Notes: a model not told the origin generated them from the sequence alone. 44,670 bases of DNA from JBLRWS01 sp047921075 (GCA_047921075.1 JBLRWS010000015.1:1-44670); one strand, 5' to 3'. Positions 1 through 9,428 are shown, counted from the stretch's first letter. Numbers and translations: made by a program.

Positions 1-81
1 TCTGCTCGCAATGTGAATACGTGCGTCGGGCGGATGTTGGGTAAACCCCGGAATGGGGGATGTGGAGCCTTTTACTCCATA

Positions 82-1458
82 TCACTTACCGATACAAAAA
101 CGCGAAAAAATACTGTCGAGAATATCTTCGTTGGTAATTTCGCCGGTAATGGTTCCCAGATGGTGGAGGGCAGAGCGCAGGTCAATCGAAAGGAAATCTC
201 CCGTCATATCCTGATCCAGCGCATGGATGGCCCGACGAACGTCGTCCCGGGCTTTTTGGAGCGCATCGCGATGGCGGGTTGAGGTAACCAGCAGGGTGGA
301 GGTGTCGTAATCCTTGTTTTCGAGTGCCCGCTGCTTCATCAGGTTTTTGAGGGCATCAATATTCTGCTCTTCAAGCGCCGAAATTTTCAGATCGAACTGC
401 AGGCGCTCTTCACCCGGCTGATGGTCCAGATCAAGCTTTGTGCCAATCAAAAGAAACGGTGTATCGGCAGCTCGTTTTTGAAAGCCTGCAATCTCCTTTC
501 GCTCTTCCGGCTCCAGCGGCAGGGAGAGATCTTTCAGGTAGACCACCAGATCGGCCTGCTCAAACGCCTTTTGAGATCGCTTTACGCCTTCGGCTTCAAT
601 GATGTCTTCCGTCTCCCGAAGGCCGGCTGTATCGATCAGCTTAAAGAGCAGCCCCTCATAACTCCAGTCGGCATCAATCGTGTCGCGGGTGGTGCCGGCA
701 ATTTCTGTTACGATTGCGCGATCGCTGCCTACCAGTGTATTTAGCAGGGTCGATTTTCCGGCATTGGGGCGGCCGATAAACACTGTTTTAACACCATCTT
801 TTACCAATCGTCCGGTTTCGTATGTGTCGAGCAGCCGCCCAATCTCTGTATCCAGTTCCGAGAGAAGTGTCTGAAGCTGCTCTTTGTTGGCAAACTCTAC
901 GTCCTCCTCAATAAAATCGAGCTCGAGCTCCACCATCGCTGTGGCGTCAATAATCTGTTGCCGGAACGCTTTAATGTGCTTACCCAGCCTCCCCTCAAGC
1001 TGTTGGTGAGCGGCACTCACCGCCTTGATACTTTTGGCGTGAATCAGATCGGCCACCGCCTCGGCCTGATCCAGATCCAGTTTGCCGTTCATAAATGCAC
1101 GCTGGGTAAATTCGCCCGGTTCAGCGGCTCGAATGCCTTGCCCGAGAATGGTTTCCAGTACAGCTTGTGTAACCAGCACACCGCCATGACAGGAGAGTTC
1201 AACGGTGTCCTCACCGGTGTACGATTTCGGCGATCGAAAAATCGTGGCCAGCACGTCGTCAATCACCTGTCCATCCCGGTTTATAATTCTACCAAAATGG
1301 ACGGTGTGAGAATCTGCCTGAGACAGATCTTTCCCAGAAAAACAGCCCTGAACTTTTTTGATGGCTCCCTTGCCCGAAACACGGATCACAGCTATACCCC
1401 CTTCACCTACCGGCGTGGCGATGGCTGCAATGGGCGGATGCTGGGTGATGGCACTCAC
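82..1458 (-). CDS. mnmE: tRNA uridine-5-carboxymethylaminomethyl(34) GTPase MnmE
   Basis: 458 aa, the usual length for MnmE. With MnmG this cytoplasmic GTPase installs the cmnm5 modification on wobble U34 of certain tRNAs, using a 5-formyl-tetrahydrofolate-derived one-carbon unit. Visible features are the N-terminal folate-binding domain (ATPVGEGGIAVIRVSG, residues 14-29), a helical domain, an embedded G domain with P-loop GRPNAGKS (229-236), DTAG and TKLD motifs, and the diagnostic C-terminal CIGK whose Cys is needed for modification. The start is a GTG one base after the TAG stop of the upstream M28 gene, so the two are probably co-transcribed and translationally coupled. Identity is secure; only the start codon is slightly uncertain. 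Confidence 0.97.
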   Translation of the reverse strand: MSAITQHPPIAAIATPVGEGGIAVIRVSGKGAIKKVQGCFSGKDLSQADSHTVHFGRIINRDGQVIDDVLATIFRSPKSYTGEDTVELSCHGGVLVTQAVLETILGQGIRAAEPGEFTQRAFMNGKLDLDQAEAVADLIHAKSIKAVSAAHQQLEGRLGKHIKAFRQQIIDATAMVELELDFIEEDVEFANKEQLQTLLSELDTEIGRLLDTYETGRLVKDGVKTVFIGRPNAGKSTLLNTLVGSDRAIVTEIAGTTRDTIDADWSYEGLLFKLIDTAGLRETEDIIEAEGVKRSQKAFEQADLVVYLKDLSLPLEPEERKEIAGFQKRAADTPFLLIGTKLDLDHQPGEERLQFDLKISALEEQNIDALKNLMKQRALENKDYDTSTLLVTSTRHRDALQKARDDVRRAIHALDQDMTGDFLSIDLRSALHHLGTITGEITNEDILDSIFSRFCIGK

Positions 1459-1459
1459 A

Positions 1460-2416
1460 CTATCGATGGCTTTCTACTTGGTCGAGGTGGTTATCTAAAA
1501 AGGTGACGGCCCCGAGAATAGTCTCCACAGCATGCACAAAAAAGTCGTGGTTGGTATTCTCGAATGTGTCGGATGGGGAGTGATAATGGGCGTGATCTTC
1601 TACCCCGAAATAGATGAAGGGAACACCCTTTTGATGAAATGGTCCGTGATCGGAGGACATCGTCCAGTCCTGCGGCCACTCTTCGGAGTCAAATCCAAAC
1701 AATACCGAGATGGAGGCGTCGGAAGTAGCCTCTTCAATCATCGGCTTTAAAAACGGATAGTGGTGGGTGCCCACCGCGTAGAGTTCATCCTCATCGTTGT
1801 TGCTGATCATGTCCATGTTCACAACCATGGTTGTCTGCTCCAGCGGGATAAGCGGGTTCTCTACATAATGCCAGGCACCGCCAAGGCCCTGTTCTTCGGC
1901 GTCCAGAGCGATAAAGAGAAGGCTGTTGGCCGGGGGATTGGCTGAAAAGTACCGGGCGATTGCCATCAGCCCGCTCGTGCCGGAGGCGTTGTCGTCGGTG
2001 CCGTTATAAATCTCTCCGTTCTGCACACCTAAATGGTCGTAATGAGCGATTACGGCGATATAGCGATTGGGATGCTCGGTACCTTCAATCGTGCCAATGA
2101 TGTTAATGGCATTGTCGAACGTTTCGCCTGAACGGCGGTTGGTATGCGTAAACGGCTGTCGATAGGAGTCGCCGACGGGCTGCAGCTGCAGGTCCATAAA
2201 ACGTGCTTCAATATACTCCCGGGCAATGCGGTTGCCCTCGGTACCGGTGCGGCGCCCTTCCAGTTCATCGGATGACAGAAAGGCGAGGTCGGCCAAAAGC
2301 TCGTCGGCATCAACAGGAGCTATCGTGGCGGTGTCGGGTTGCTGGCTGTTGCAAGCGGCAGAGCCGATCCATAAAAACAGGGCCAGGAAAATGGAGAAAA
2401 TGCGTCGGTTGATCAT
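1460..2416 (-). CDS. M28-family zinc aminopeptidase, lipoprotein
   Basis: 318 aa. The N-terminus is a lipoprotein signal ending in a GSAAC lipobox (Cys22), so the mature enzyme is probably membrane-anchored outside the cytoplasm. The M28 co-catalytic dizinc site is visible: AHYDH (His125, Asp127), GTDDNASG (Asp around 141), LDAEEQG (Glu 174/175), NMDM (Asp202) and HYHSPSD near residue 277. M28 enzymes of this layout remove N-terminal amino acids from peptides; the exact specificity cannot be read. It lies directly upstream of mnmE with a one-base gap, apparently as the first gene of that transcript. The 192 bp upstream, to the ppdK stop, hold no gene or clear terminator. Confidence 0.93.
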   Translation of the reverse strand: MINRRIFSIFLALFLWIGSAACNSQQPDTATIAPVDADELLADLAFLSSDELEGRRTGTEGNRIAREYIEARFMDLQLQPVGDSYRQPFTHTNRRSGETFDNAINIIGTIEGTEHPNRYIAVIAHYDHLGVQNGEIYNGTDDNASGTSGLMAIARYFSANPPANSLLFIALDAEEQGLGGAWHYVENPLIPLEQTTMVVNMDMISNNDEDELYAVGTHHYPFLKPMIEEATSDASISVLFGFDSEEWPQDWTMSSDHGPFHQKGVPFIYFGVEDHAHYHSPSDTFENTNHDFFVHAVETILGAVTFLDNHLDQVESHR

Positions 2417-2608
2417 ATCAGAAACAGTAAATGAATGGGTTTTCTGATGAAGGGTACAGAATTCACAAATAAAGAGCGAACCTTTTGCGACGGGGTATGG
2501 AATTACCGGTTAGATTGGTAGTCGAAATAGTGCCGTAACAACAATCAACCGGCTATAAATCGTCTGTTTGCGGCAGAAATACTCACGTCATAACGGTGAC
2601 CTGTTGCG

Positions 2609-5251
2609 CTATTCCAGTGCGGCCTGAGCCGCAGCGAGCCGCGCTACCGGAACGCGAAATGGAGAGCAAGAGACATAATCCATCTGTTGGCGATAGCAGA
2701 ACGCCACACTCGCCGGTTCGCCGCCATGTTCGCCGCAAATGCCAACCTTGAGCCCGGGCCGCTGAGCTCGTCCCCGCTGCGTAGCCATCTCTACCAGTTG
2801 TCCTACCCCCTCGATGTCGAGTACCTGAAAGGGATCTTCCTGCAAAATACCTTCATCCAAATAGGTGGCGAGGAATTTTCCTGCATCGTCGCGGCTATAG
2901 CCAAAGGTCATTTGTGTGAGATCATTGGTTCCAAATGAGAAAAACTCCGCTTCGTTGGCAATTTGATCGGCAACCAGTGCCGCGCGGGGAATTTCAATCA
3001 TGGTACCAACCGAGTACTCAATGGTGTCGCCGTGCCGGTCGAACAGCTCGAGGGCGGTGCGGTCGATCACCAGTTTTTGACTGCGAAACTCCTGTGGGGT
3101 TCCAATGAGGGGAATCATGATTTCGGGCTGTACCCTTACACCGTCCGATTTCAGTTCCAGTGCCGCTTCCAGAATAGCCCTGGTTTGCATTTCAGTAATT
3201 TCGGGGTAGGTGATACCGAGGCGACACCCACGATGGCCCAGCATGGGATTAAATTCCCGAAGTGAGCGTATTTTTTCCATGAATTGTGTGGGATGTATGC
3301 CAAGTTCTTTTGCAATTTTGGCGGCTTCATCGGGATCTTCCGGTAGAAATTCGTGCAGCGGGGGGTCAAGCAGCCGAACGGTAACCGGCCATCCTTCCAT
3401 TACGGTAAAGATCTGTTTAAAGTCATTTTTCTGAAAGGGAAGCAGCTCCTCAAGTGCATCTTTCCGCTCCTCTTTCGTTTCTGAAATAATCATTCTACGA
3501 ATAGCACGGATTCGGTCTTCCCCGAAAAACATATGCTCAGTACGGCAGAGGCCAATTCCTTCTGCACCGAAATCGAGCGCTTTGGCGGCGTCTGCGGGAC
3601 TGTCGGCATTGGTTCGAACCTTCATTTGGCGAAAGGCATCCACCCACTGCATAAAGGTGTGGTAGTCGGCATCCATGGTGGGCTCTTTTACCTCTTTTTG
3701 CCCGAGGTATACAGTTCCTTTTGAACCGTCGATGGAGATCCAGTCTCCCTCATTGACAACCTGCTCCCCATTGGTGAAGGTGCCTTTTTCATAGTTTATG
3801 ATAATATCTCCGCAGCCTGCTACACACGGTTTGCCCCATCCGCGTGCAACAACCGCAGCGTGGCTGGTCATGCCGCCCCGGGAGGTTAAAATTCCCTGTG
3901 CAGCCGACATCCCCCCCACATCTTCGGGGCTGGTTTCTATACGCACCAGCATCACTTTTTCCCCTTTTTCAGCCAGCTCTTCTGCTTTTTCTGAACTGAA
4001 CACCACTTTGCCTACAGCGGCTCCCGGCGAAGCCGGCAACCCATGGCCCAGGATGGAATGCCGATCGGCCGCCGATATATCAATTTGCGGGTGAAGGAGC
4101 TGGTCGAGGTGGCGCGGCTCTACCAGCGCTTTAACCGCCTGGCGGATGTTGATTTTGCTCTCGCGTACCATATCCACAGCAATTTTAATGGCGGCTTTTC
4201 CGGTCCGCTTCCCATTGCGGGTTTGCAGTATGTAGAGCTGTCCTTTCTGAATGGTAAACTCAATATCCTGCATGTTTCCGTAATGTAGTTCAAGACGGTT
4301 GCAGTAGTCGGCAAGTTCGCTGTAAACAGCCGGCATCACTCCTTGCAAATCTGCAATCGTTTCGGGAGTGCGGATTCCGGCCACTACATCTTCACCCTGC
4401 GCGTTAATCAGAAACTCCCCGTATAACTTGCTCTCTCCGGTTGATGGATTACGCGTAAAGCATACTCCGGTTGCGCAATCGTCGCCCATATTGCCAAATA
4501 CCATCGCCTGCACATTTACAGCCGTGCCAAGCAGGCCGGTGATATGGTTGATACGGCGATATTTGATGGCCCGGTCGCTGTCCCAGGAGTCGAATACTGC
4601 GTTTATAGCCAGCTTGAGCTGTTTGTATGGATCATCGGGAAACATATAGCCCGTTGCTTTTCGATAGACAGCCTTGTAGCGGTCTACCAACTCCTTCAGG
4701 TCGTCGGTATTCAGGTCGGTATCGAGATCGATATGTTTGCTTTTTTTGAGTTCTTCAAGAGCGTGTTCGAACCGGTCGTGCGGTATACCTACAACCACAT
4801 TACCAAACATGTCGATGAAACGGCGGTAGCTATCGTAGGCAAAGCGTTCGTTACCGGTGTGCATGGCCAGGGCATTCACGGTTTTATCATTCAGGCCCAG
4901 GTTAAGCACGGTATCCATCATGCCCGGCATAGAAATTGCAGCACCTGAGCGCACCGATAGCAGCAGTGGATGGGCGGAATCACCCAGGCGCGTGTCCATG
5001 ATCTGTTCGATAAATTGAACCCCTTTTCGCACCTGTTCTTTAAGTCCGGCGGGCCATTGCCGGCTGTTTTCGGAGTAATAGCGGCACGTATCGGTGGATA
5101 TGGTAAAACCGGCGGGCACCGGCAGGCCAATGGATGACATCTCGGCCAAGTTTGCCCCCTTTCCTCCGAGTAGCTTTTTCATTTGCCGGTTGCCTTCTGC
5201 ATCGCCGTTGCCAAATGTATAGATGTGTTTGTCGGTAATATCCCTGTTCAT
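2609..5251 (-). CDS. ppdK: pyruvate, phosphate dikinase
   Basis: About 880 aa, full length for PPDK, which interconverts pyruvate + ATP + Pi with PEP + AMP + PPi. The N-terminal ATP-grasp region is recognisable (LLGGKGANLAEM near residues 30-42, then SVRSGA and SMPGMMDTVLNLG). The central swivelling domain carries the phosphohistidine motif GGMTSHAAVVARG near residue 465, and the C-terminal PEP barrel has GLCRTEHMFF and the catalytic-Cys motif GICGEHGG. I prefer the ATG at 5251 over the one at 5263: a GGTGG sequence sits five bases upstream of 5251, while nothing resembling a ribosome site precedes 5263. Given the amino-acid and glycerol catabolic genes nearby, a gluconeogenic role is plausible (inference). 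Divergent from a YfcC-like carrier across a palindrome. Confidence 0.96.
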   Translation of the reverse strand: MNRDITDKHIYTFGNGDAEGNRQMKKLLGGKGANLAEMSSIGLPVPAGFTISTDTCRYYSENSRQWPAGLKEQVRKGVQFIEQIMDTRLGDSAHPLLLSVRSGAAISMPGMMDTVLNLGLNDKTVNALAMHTGNERFAYDSYRRFIDMFGNVVVGIPHDRFEHALEELKKSKHIDLDTDLNTDDLKELVDRYKAVYRKATGYMFPDDPYKQLKLAINAVFDSWDSDRAIKYRRINHITGLLGTAVNVQAMVFGNMGDDCATGVCFTRNPSTGESKLYGEFLINAQGEDVVAGIRTPETIADLQGVMPAVYSELADYCNRLELHYGNMQDIEFTIQKGQLYILQTRNGKRTGKAAIKIAVDMVRESKINIRQAVKALVEPRHLDQLLHPQIDISAADRHSILGHGLPASPGAAVGKVVFSSEKAEELAEKGEKVMLVRIETSPEDVGGMSAAQGILTSRGGMTSHAAVVARGWGKPCVAGCGDIIINYEKGTFTNGEQVVNEGDWISIDGSKGTVYLGQKEVKEPTMDADYHTFMQWVDAFRQMKVRTNADSPADAAKALDFGAEGIGLCRTEHMFFGEDRIRAIRRMIISETKEERKDALEELLPFQKNDFKQIFTVMEGWPVTVRLLDPPLHEFLPEDPDEAAKIAKELGIHPTQFMEKIRSLREFNPMLGHRGCRLGITYPEITEMQTRAILEAALELKSDGVRVQPEIMIPLIGTPQEFRSQKLVIDRTALELFDRHGDTIEYSVGTMIEIPRAALVADQIANEAEFFSFGTNDLTQMTFGYSRDDAGKFLATYLDEGILQEDPFQVLDIEGVGQLVEMATQRGRAQRPGLKVGICGEHGGEPASVAFCYRQQMDYVSCSPFRVPVARLAAAQAALE

Positions 5252-5277
5252 GAGTGCCACCATTGATTATATAATGT

Positions 5278-5299
5278 ATTAAGACTATTTAGTCTTAAT
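5278..5299. promoter_or_regulatory. Perfect 22-bp palindrome between ppdK and the YfcC-like gene
   Basis: Arms ATTAAGACTA and TAGTCTTAAT are exact reverse complements separated by TT. The site lies 27 bp upstream of the preferred ppdK start and about 140 bp upstream of the divergent carrier. Neither side has a T-run of terminator type, so a dimeric-regulator operator is the likeliest reading. The regulator is unknown. Confidence 0.55.
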
Positions 5300-5435
5300 A
5301 TTAAGATACAAAATTGGCCAATTAGAACATATACTTTTCAGCTAGAGCGCCCCTGGCGAGGTAATGAACGATGTTTGGTGCGCGTTCTTGTAAAGCATTG
5401 CCTGCCTGACTATTTTGGGCGCTGTTGCCATACAC

Positions 5436-6830
5436 ATGAATTTATCGTTGCGCTCTATGAAGTTTAAAATGCCCCACACGCTCACCCTGCTCTTTTTCCT
5501 GATGGTTGCCGCTCTGGTAGCTACCTGGATTATCCCGCAGGGGGCCTTTCAAACCGAAGTTGTGGATGGCAGAGAGGTGGTTGTGCCGGGCACCTTTCAG
5601 GTGAATGAGGATGCGGAATTGTTGAATCCGATCACACTGTTTACCGCTATTCCAAGGGCATTTGGAGCTGCACAGAATATCATTTTCTTCCTGTTTATTA
5701 TCGGTGGCGTGATGGCAGTCATTCGGAAAACAGGCACCATTGATGCCCTTCTGGGCCGGCTGCTTGACCGACTCGGAGGACGGCCGGGCACCCTCATCTT
5801 TATCGTCGTTTTTGTGTTTGCACTGGCCTCGAGCGCCGTGGGTGCTTCCGCAGAATACATTCCCTTTGTGCTGATTCTGGTGGCTCTCTGCCGCAGTATG
5901 GATATGGATGCAATGACGGCCGTTGGCATCATCGTGGCGGGCTATGGTATTGGCTATGGGGCTGCGGCGTTCAATCAATACACGGTTATTGTAGCGCAGG
6001 ATGTGGCCGGGCTTCCCACCTATTCGGGCATGGAGGTACGGTTGGCTATCATGGTTCCGTTTGTGATGATAGGCGCGCACCACGTCTGGGCGTATTCGCG
6101 CAGGGTGCAGTTAAATCCCTCTGCAAGTCTGATGGCAGGAATTGCACCGCCTGATGCCGGCGCTCCCCCCAAAGAGTATCCGGCACTCAGCGGCACGCAT
6201 ATCACAATTCTGGTCGCTTTTCTGATTACTCTGGGTGTGGCTGTTTTTGGAATCCGAACGTATGGCTGGTACCTGAACGAGCTCGGCGCAGCATTTCTGA
6301 TTCTGGGCATTGTAACGGCACTCATTGCGCGGATCGGCCCAAGTTTAATGGCCAAAGAGTTTGTGATTGGTGCGAAAGAGCTGACCGAAACCGCACTGCT
6401 TGTAGGGGTTGCACGTGGCATTGCGCTGATCATGGAAGACGGCGAAATACTGCACACCATTGTGCATGGATTGTCGGTGCCGCTGGGCATGGTTGGCCCG
6501 GAACTTTCTGCAGTAGGGATGATGATTATGCAAACCATTCTGAACTTGTTCGTGCCGTCGGGCAGCGGACAGGCGTTTGTAACCATGCCGTTGATGGCTC
6601 CGTTGAGCGATATTTTAGGCGTATCGCGGCAAATTGCCGTGCAGGCATTTCTCTTTGGGGATGGTTTTGCCAACATGCTTGTGCCAACCAATGCCGTATT
6701 GATGGGCATACTGGGTATGGCGGGCGTTCCCTACGATAAATGGTTCCGCTTCTGCTTTCCGCTTCTGCTTAAACTTCTGCTCTTTGCAGCGGTTTGTATG
6801 GTAGCAATGGTGGTTTTAGGTTTTTCTTAA
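5436..6830 (+). CDS. YfcC-family (DcuC/ArcD-like) membrane carrier
   Basis: About 464 aa and highly hydrophobic, with roughly a dozen membrane segments. It opens with LTLLFFLMVAALVATWIIP-QGAF, contains conserved polar loops (SSAVGASAEYIPF, GYGIGYGAAAFNQYT) and ends with an NLFVPSGSGQA motif typical of the YfcC/C4-dicarboxylate-carrier superfamily. Members move carboxylates or amino acids such as arginine/ornithine; the substrate is not readable here. The frame is open from a TTG at 5415, but ATG codons at 5436 and 5457 are better starts; 5436 is used. It is divergent from ppdK, and its stop lies 7 bp from the stop of the convergent DeoR-family gene. Confidence 0.85.
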   Translation: MNLSLRSMKFKMPHTLTLLFFLMVAALVATWIIPQGAFQTEVVDGREVVVPGTFQVNEDAELLNPITLFTAIPRAFGAAQNIIFFLFIIGGVMAVIRKTGTIDALLGRLLDRLGGRPGTLIFIVVFVFALASSAVGASAEYIPFVLILVALCRSMDMDAMTAVGIIVAGYGIGYGAAAFNQYTVIVAQDVAGLPTYSGMEVRLAIMVPFVMIGAHHVWAYSRRVQLNPSASLMAGIAPPDAGAPPKEYPALSGTHITILVAFLITLGVAVFGIRTYGWYLNELGAAFLILGIVTALIARIGPSLMAKEFVIGAKELTETALLVGVARGIALIMEDGEILHTIVHGLSVPLGMVGPELSAVGMMIMQTILNLFVPSGSGQAFVTMPLMAPLSDILGVSRQIAVQAFLFGDGFANMLVPTNAVLMGILGMAGVPYDKWFRFCFPLLLKLLLFAAVCMVAMVVLGFS

Positions 6831-6837
6831 ACAGCCG

Positions 6838-7623
6838 CTAACGGCCGGCAACAGTAACGCGAATGCCCCGGCTTTCAAGCTCTGAAATAACCGATGCAGG
6901 TGTTTTGCTGTCGGTAATAACATGCTGGATGTTCTCGATGGTGGTAATTCGCCCGAAGCCACGTTTTCCAAATTTTGTGTGATCGGCCAGAACAACGGTG
7001 TATTGTGTGATGTCGATAAAGCGCCGGTTCAGGCTTGCCTCCATCAGGTTGGTGGTTGTGCATCCATAATCCAGATCGATCCCATCAACACCCAGAAAAA
7101 GTATGCCGCAGGTAATGGAGTCGAGAAATTGCTCGGCATAAGGCCCTACCACCGAATGCGAACTCGGCCGCAAAAGCCCCCCAAGTTGTGTCACATCAAT
7201 ATTGGGACGCCCCGAGAGCTCCAGAGAGACCTGAAGAGAGGAGGTAATGACGTTAAGGGGTGTGGCTGAATGGAGCAGCCGTGCAAGAGCAGTGACGGTT
7301 GTTCCCGAAGCCATGATAGCGGAGTCGTTATCTCCAATAAGCTTCACCGCTTCCTGAGCGATAAGCTCCTTTTCCCGTGCCTGGAGCAGAGCTTTTTCGG
7401 ATACCGGCCGGTCGCTTGTGTAGGGGTTGCTGAGCGTGGCACCGCCATGTGTGCGAAACAGAAGATTTTTATCCTCAAGCAGGCGCAGGTCTTTGCGGAT
7501 GGTCACTTCCGATACGGAGAGTTCATCGCTGAGAGATTGAACGATTACCTTTCCGTTTTCTTTCAGTTTGTGAAGGATATGCTCGTGACGTTCGGATATG
7601 GAGAGATTTTCACTGTCTTTCAT
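6838..7623 (-). CDS. glpR: DeoR/GlpR-family transcriptional regulator
   Basis: 261 aa with the DeoR layout. An N-terminal winged helix-turn-helix (ERHEHILHKLKENGKV, then LSVSEVTIRKDLRLLE and the wing RTHGGA, residues about 12-62) precedes a DeoRC sugar-phosphate sensor domain. That domain has the ISE/ribose-isomerase-like signatures ASGTTV, TSSLQVSLEL, LGG and FLGVDGID. It is divergently transcribed from glpD, which together with the family strongly suggests a glycerol-3-phosphate-responsive repressor. The gene symbol is inferred from context, since other DeoR members sense other sugar phosphates. TTTCGTTT-like boxes in the intergenic region are its likely targets. Confidence 0.9.
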   Translation of the reverse strand: MKDSENLSISERHEHILHKLKENGKVIVQSLSDELSVSEVTIRKDLRLLEDKNLLFRTHGGATLSNPYTSDRPVSEKALLQAREKELIAQEAVKLIGDNDSAIMASGTTVTALARLLHSATPLNVITSSLQVSLELSGRPNIDVTQLGGLLRPSSHSVVGPYAEQFLDSITCGILFLGVDGIDLDYGCTTTNLMEASLNRRFIDITQYTVVLADHTKFGKRGFGRITTIENIQHVITDSKTPASVISELESRGIRVTVAGR

Positions 7624-7672
7624 GCAAATAGGATACGTTCCCAGGTTGTTACAATCAAATTATGAAACTAAT

Positions 7673-7685
7673 CGAAAGTATTTCG
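7673..7685. promoter_or_regulatory. Putative DeoR/GlpR box, regulator-proximal
   Basis: CGAAA-GTA-TTTCG is a perfect inverted repeat 50 bp upstream of the regulator's start. Reading the minus strand, TTTCGATT and GTTTCATA follow as imperfect repeats. DeoR-family proteins commonly bind TTTCG-type repeats, so autoregulation is likely (inference). Confidence 0.45.
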
Positions 7686-7749
7686 GAATGATAAACGGAT
7701 TGTTTCAGTTCATATAGTCGATAAAAAGAGTGTTATATGCAATACTATG

Positions 7750-7768
7750 TTTCGTTTGACTTTCGTTT
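7750..7768. promoter_or_regulatory. Putative DeoR/GlpR boxes, glpD-proximal
   Basis: Two exact TTTCGTTT octamers begin at 7750 and 7761, 11 bp apart (one helical turn), with a looser TTTTGAAAT following at 7771. They lie 48-66 bp upstream of the glpD ATG, a good place for repression. The sequence resembles the TTTCRTTTY-type direct repeats recognised by other DeoR-family regulators. Confidence 0.5.
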
Positions 7769-7815
7769 TATTTTGAAATAGATTGCCTGCTCATCAATAA
7801 ATAACCTCACCCCAT

Positions 7816-9387
7816 ATGCCAAACAGAGACCAACTGATTGAAGCGCTTGCCGGCCAACCGGAAAAAGAGTGGGATGTGGTGATCATTGGAGGCGGTTCAA
7901 CCGGGCTGGGTGTGGCATTGGATTCACTCTCTCGCGGTTTGGATACGCTGCTGCTTGAAAGAGCCGACTTTTCGAAGGGAACGTCCAGCCGAAGCACCAA
8001 ACTGGTACACGGCGGTGTACGCTATCTGGCGCAGGGTCAGATTGATCTGGTTCGTGAAGCGCTGCGGGAGCGGGGGTTGTTGCAAAAAAATGCTCCGCAT
8101 CTGGTGCAAAACAAAACGTTTGTCATACCCAGTTACACGCTGTTCAACAAATGGTTCTACACCGTAGGGCTTAAAATCTACGATATGTTGGCGGGCTCGC
8201 TCACCCTTGGGAAATCGAGAGGGATCTCAAAAAAAGAGACACTGAAACGGATCTCCACCATACGGGAAAAGGGATTGAGAGGCGGTGTGACGTATCAGGA
8301 CGGGCAATTTGACGATGCCCGGCTCTCTGTGAACCTGGTGCAGACCTGTCTGGAAAAGGGTGGCATCTTGCTTAACTACGCAACGGTTACCGGTCTTTAC
8401 AAAGAAAATGAGACGGTTGCCGGGGTGCGATTCACCGATTGCGAGACGGGCAATGAGCATCTGGTAAAAGGCAAGGCCGTTGTAAACGCCACCGGAGTAT
8501 TTGCCGATGACATCTTAAAAATGGACGAACCCAGCCGCCCCAAATCGATACGGCCCAGCCAGGGGGTGCATCTCGTGTTTGAGAAAGAGTTTCTGCCGGG
8601 CGATGATGCCATCATGATTCCCAAAACAGATGACGGACGCGTCCTTTTTGCCGTTCCGTGGCACAACAAAGTGGTAGTGGGTACCACCGATACGCTGGTG
8701 GATGAGTACAGCCTCGAACCGGTGGCGTTGGAGCACGAAATTGAGTTTATATTGGAGACGGCGGGCCGGTATTTGCAGAAAAAACCAACCAGAAACGATG
8801 TAAAAAGTGTATTTGTGGGTTTGCGTCCGCTGGCAGCTCCCACCAACGATTCCGGTAAAACCAAAGAAATTTCGCGCAGCCACAAGGTGTTTGTTACCGA
8901 CTCCGGCCTCATCACCATTACCGGCGGCAAGTGGACCACGTTCCGTAAGATGGGAGAAGATACGGTAGACAAGGCGGTGGCCTTGAAAGGGCTGAGCCAA
9001 TCGCCCAGTAGGTCGGAAGAGATTCGTATTCATGGAGCCGATGATCATGTCGATTTCAACGATCCGCTCTATTTCTATGGCACCGATAAAGAGGCCATTC
9101 TTTCGCTGGCCAATGAGCAGCCCGATCTGGCAGGTAAACTACATCCCGATTATCCTCACATCAAAGCACAGGTGGTATGGGCCGCCCGGGAAGAGATGGC
9201 CCGAAGCGTTGAAGATTTTCTTGCCCGGCGAATTCGTATTCTGTTTCTTGATGCACAGGCGGCTATGGATATGGCGCCCGAAACAGCCCGGCTTATGCAG
9301 CACGAACTCGGAAAAGAGGAAGGCTGGGCAAAACAGCAGATTTCAGACTTTACAGCATTGGCAACTCGTTATTTGTTGGAGCCGTAA
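7816..9387 (+). CDS. glpD: FAD-dependent glycerol-3-phosphate dehydrogenase/oxidase
   Basis: 523 aa, typical GlpD length. The Rossmann FAD site is clear (VVIIGGGSTGLGVALDSLSRG near residues 22-42, broken by no indel), followed by the GlpD signature SSRSTKLVHGGVRYL. Further family blocks are FAVPWHNKVVVGTTDT, FVGLRPLAAP and ITGGKWTTFRKMGEDTVD. The C-terminal helical DAO_C domain (ARSVEDFLARRIR) is present. It oxidises glycerol-3-phosphate to dihydroxyacetone phosphate at the membrane, feeding electrons to quinone. It is first of a glpD-glpK operon (41-bp gap) and is probably controlled by the divergent GlpR-like repressor. No glycerol facilitator gene is in the window. Confidence 0.96.
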   Translation: MPNRDQLIEALAGQPEKEWDVVIIGGGSTGLGVALDSLSRGLDTLLLERADFSKGTSSRSTKLVHGGVRYLAQGQIDLVREALRERGLLQKNAPHLVQNKTFVIPSYTLFNKWFYTVGLKIYDMLAGSLTLGKSRGISKKETLKRISTIREKGLRGGVTYQDGQFDDARLSVNLVQTCLEKGGILLNYATVTGLYKENETVAGVRFTDCETGNEHLVKGKAVVNATGVFADDILKMDEPSRPKSIRPSQGVHLVFEKEFLPGDDAIMIPKTDDGRVLFAVPWHNKVVVGTTDTLVDEYSLEPVALEHEIEFILETAGRYLQKKPTRNDVKSVFVGLRPLAAPTNDSGKTKEISRSHKVFVTDSGLITITGGKWTTFRKMGEDTVDKAVALKGLSQSPSRSEEIRIHGADDHVDFNDPLYFYGTDKEAILSLANEQPDLAGKLHPDYPHIKAQVVWAAREEMARSVEDFLARRIRILFLDAQAAMDMAPETARLMQHELGKEEGWAKQQISDFTALATRYLLEP

Positions 9388-9428
9388 CAGCCATTACAAT
9401 CAGTGTAATATCAACCAACCCTACCATT

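Noticed and set aside
44..62. CCCC...GGGG hairpin downstream of mnmE on the minus strand
   Set aside because: Only a 4-bp stem and three T follow; too weak to call a terminator.
6820..6845. GCCG-CTAA-CGGC hairpin between the convergent carrier and glpR stops
   Set aside because: 4-bp stem without a T-run; probably chance.
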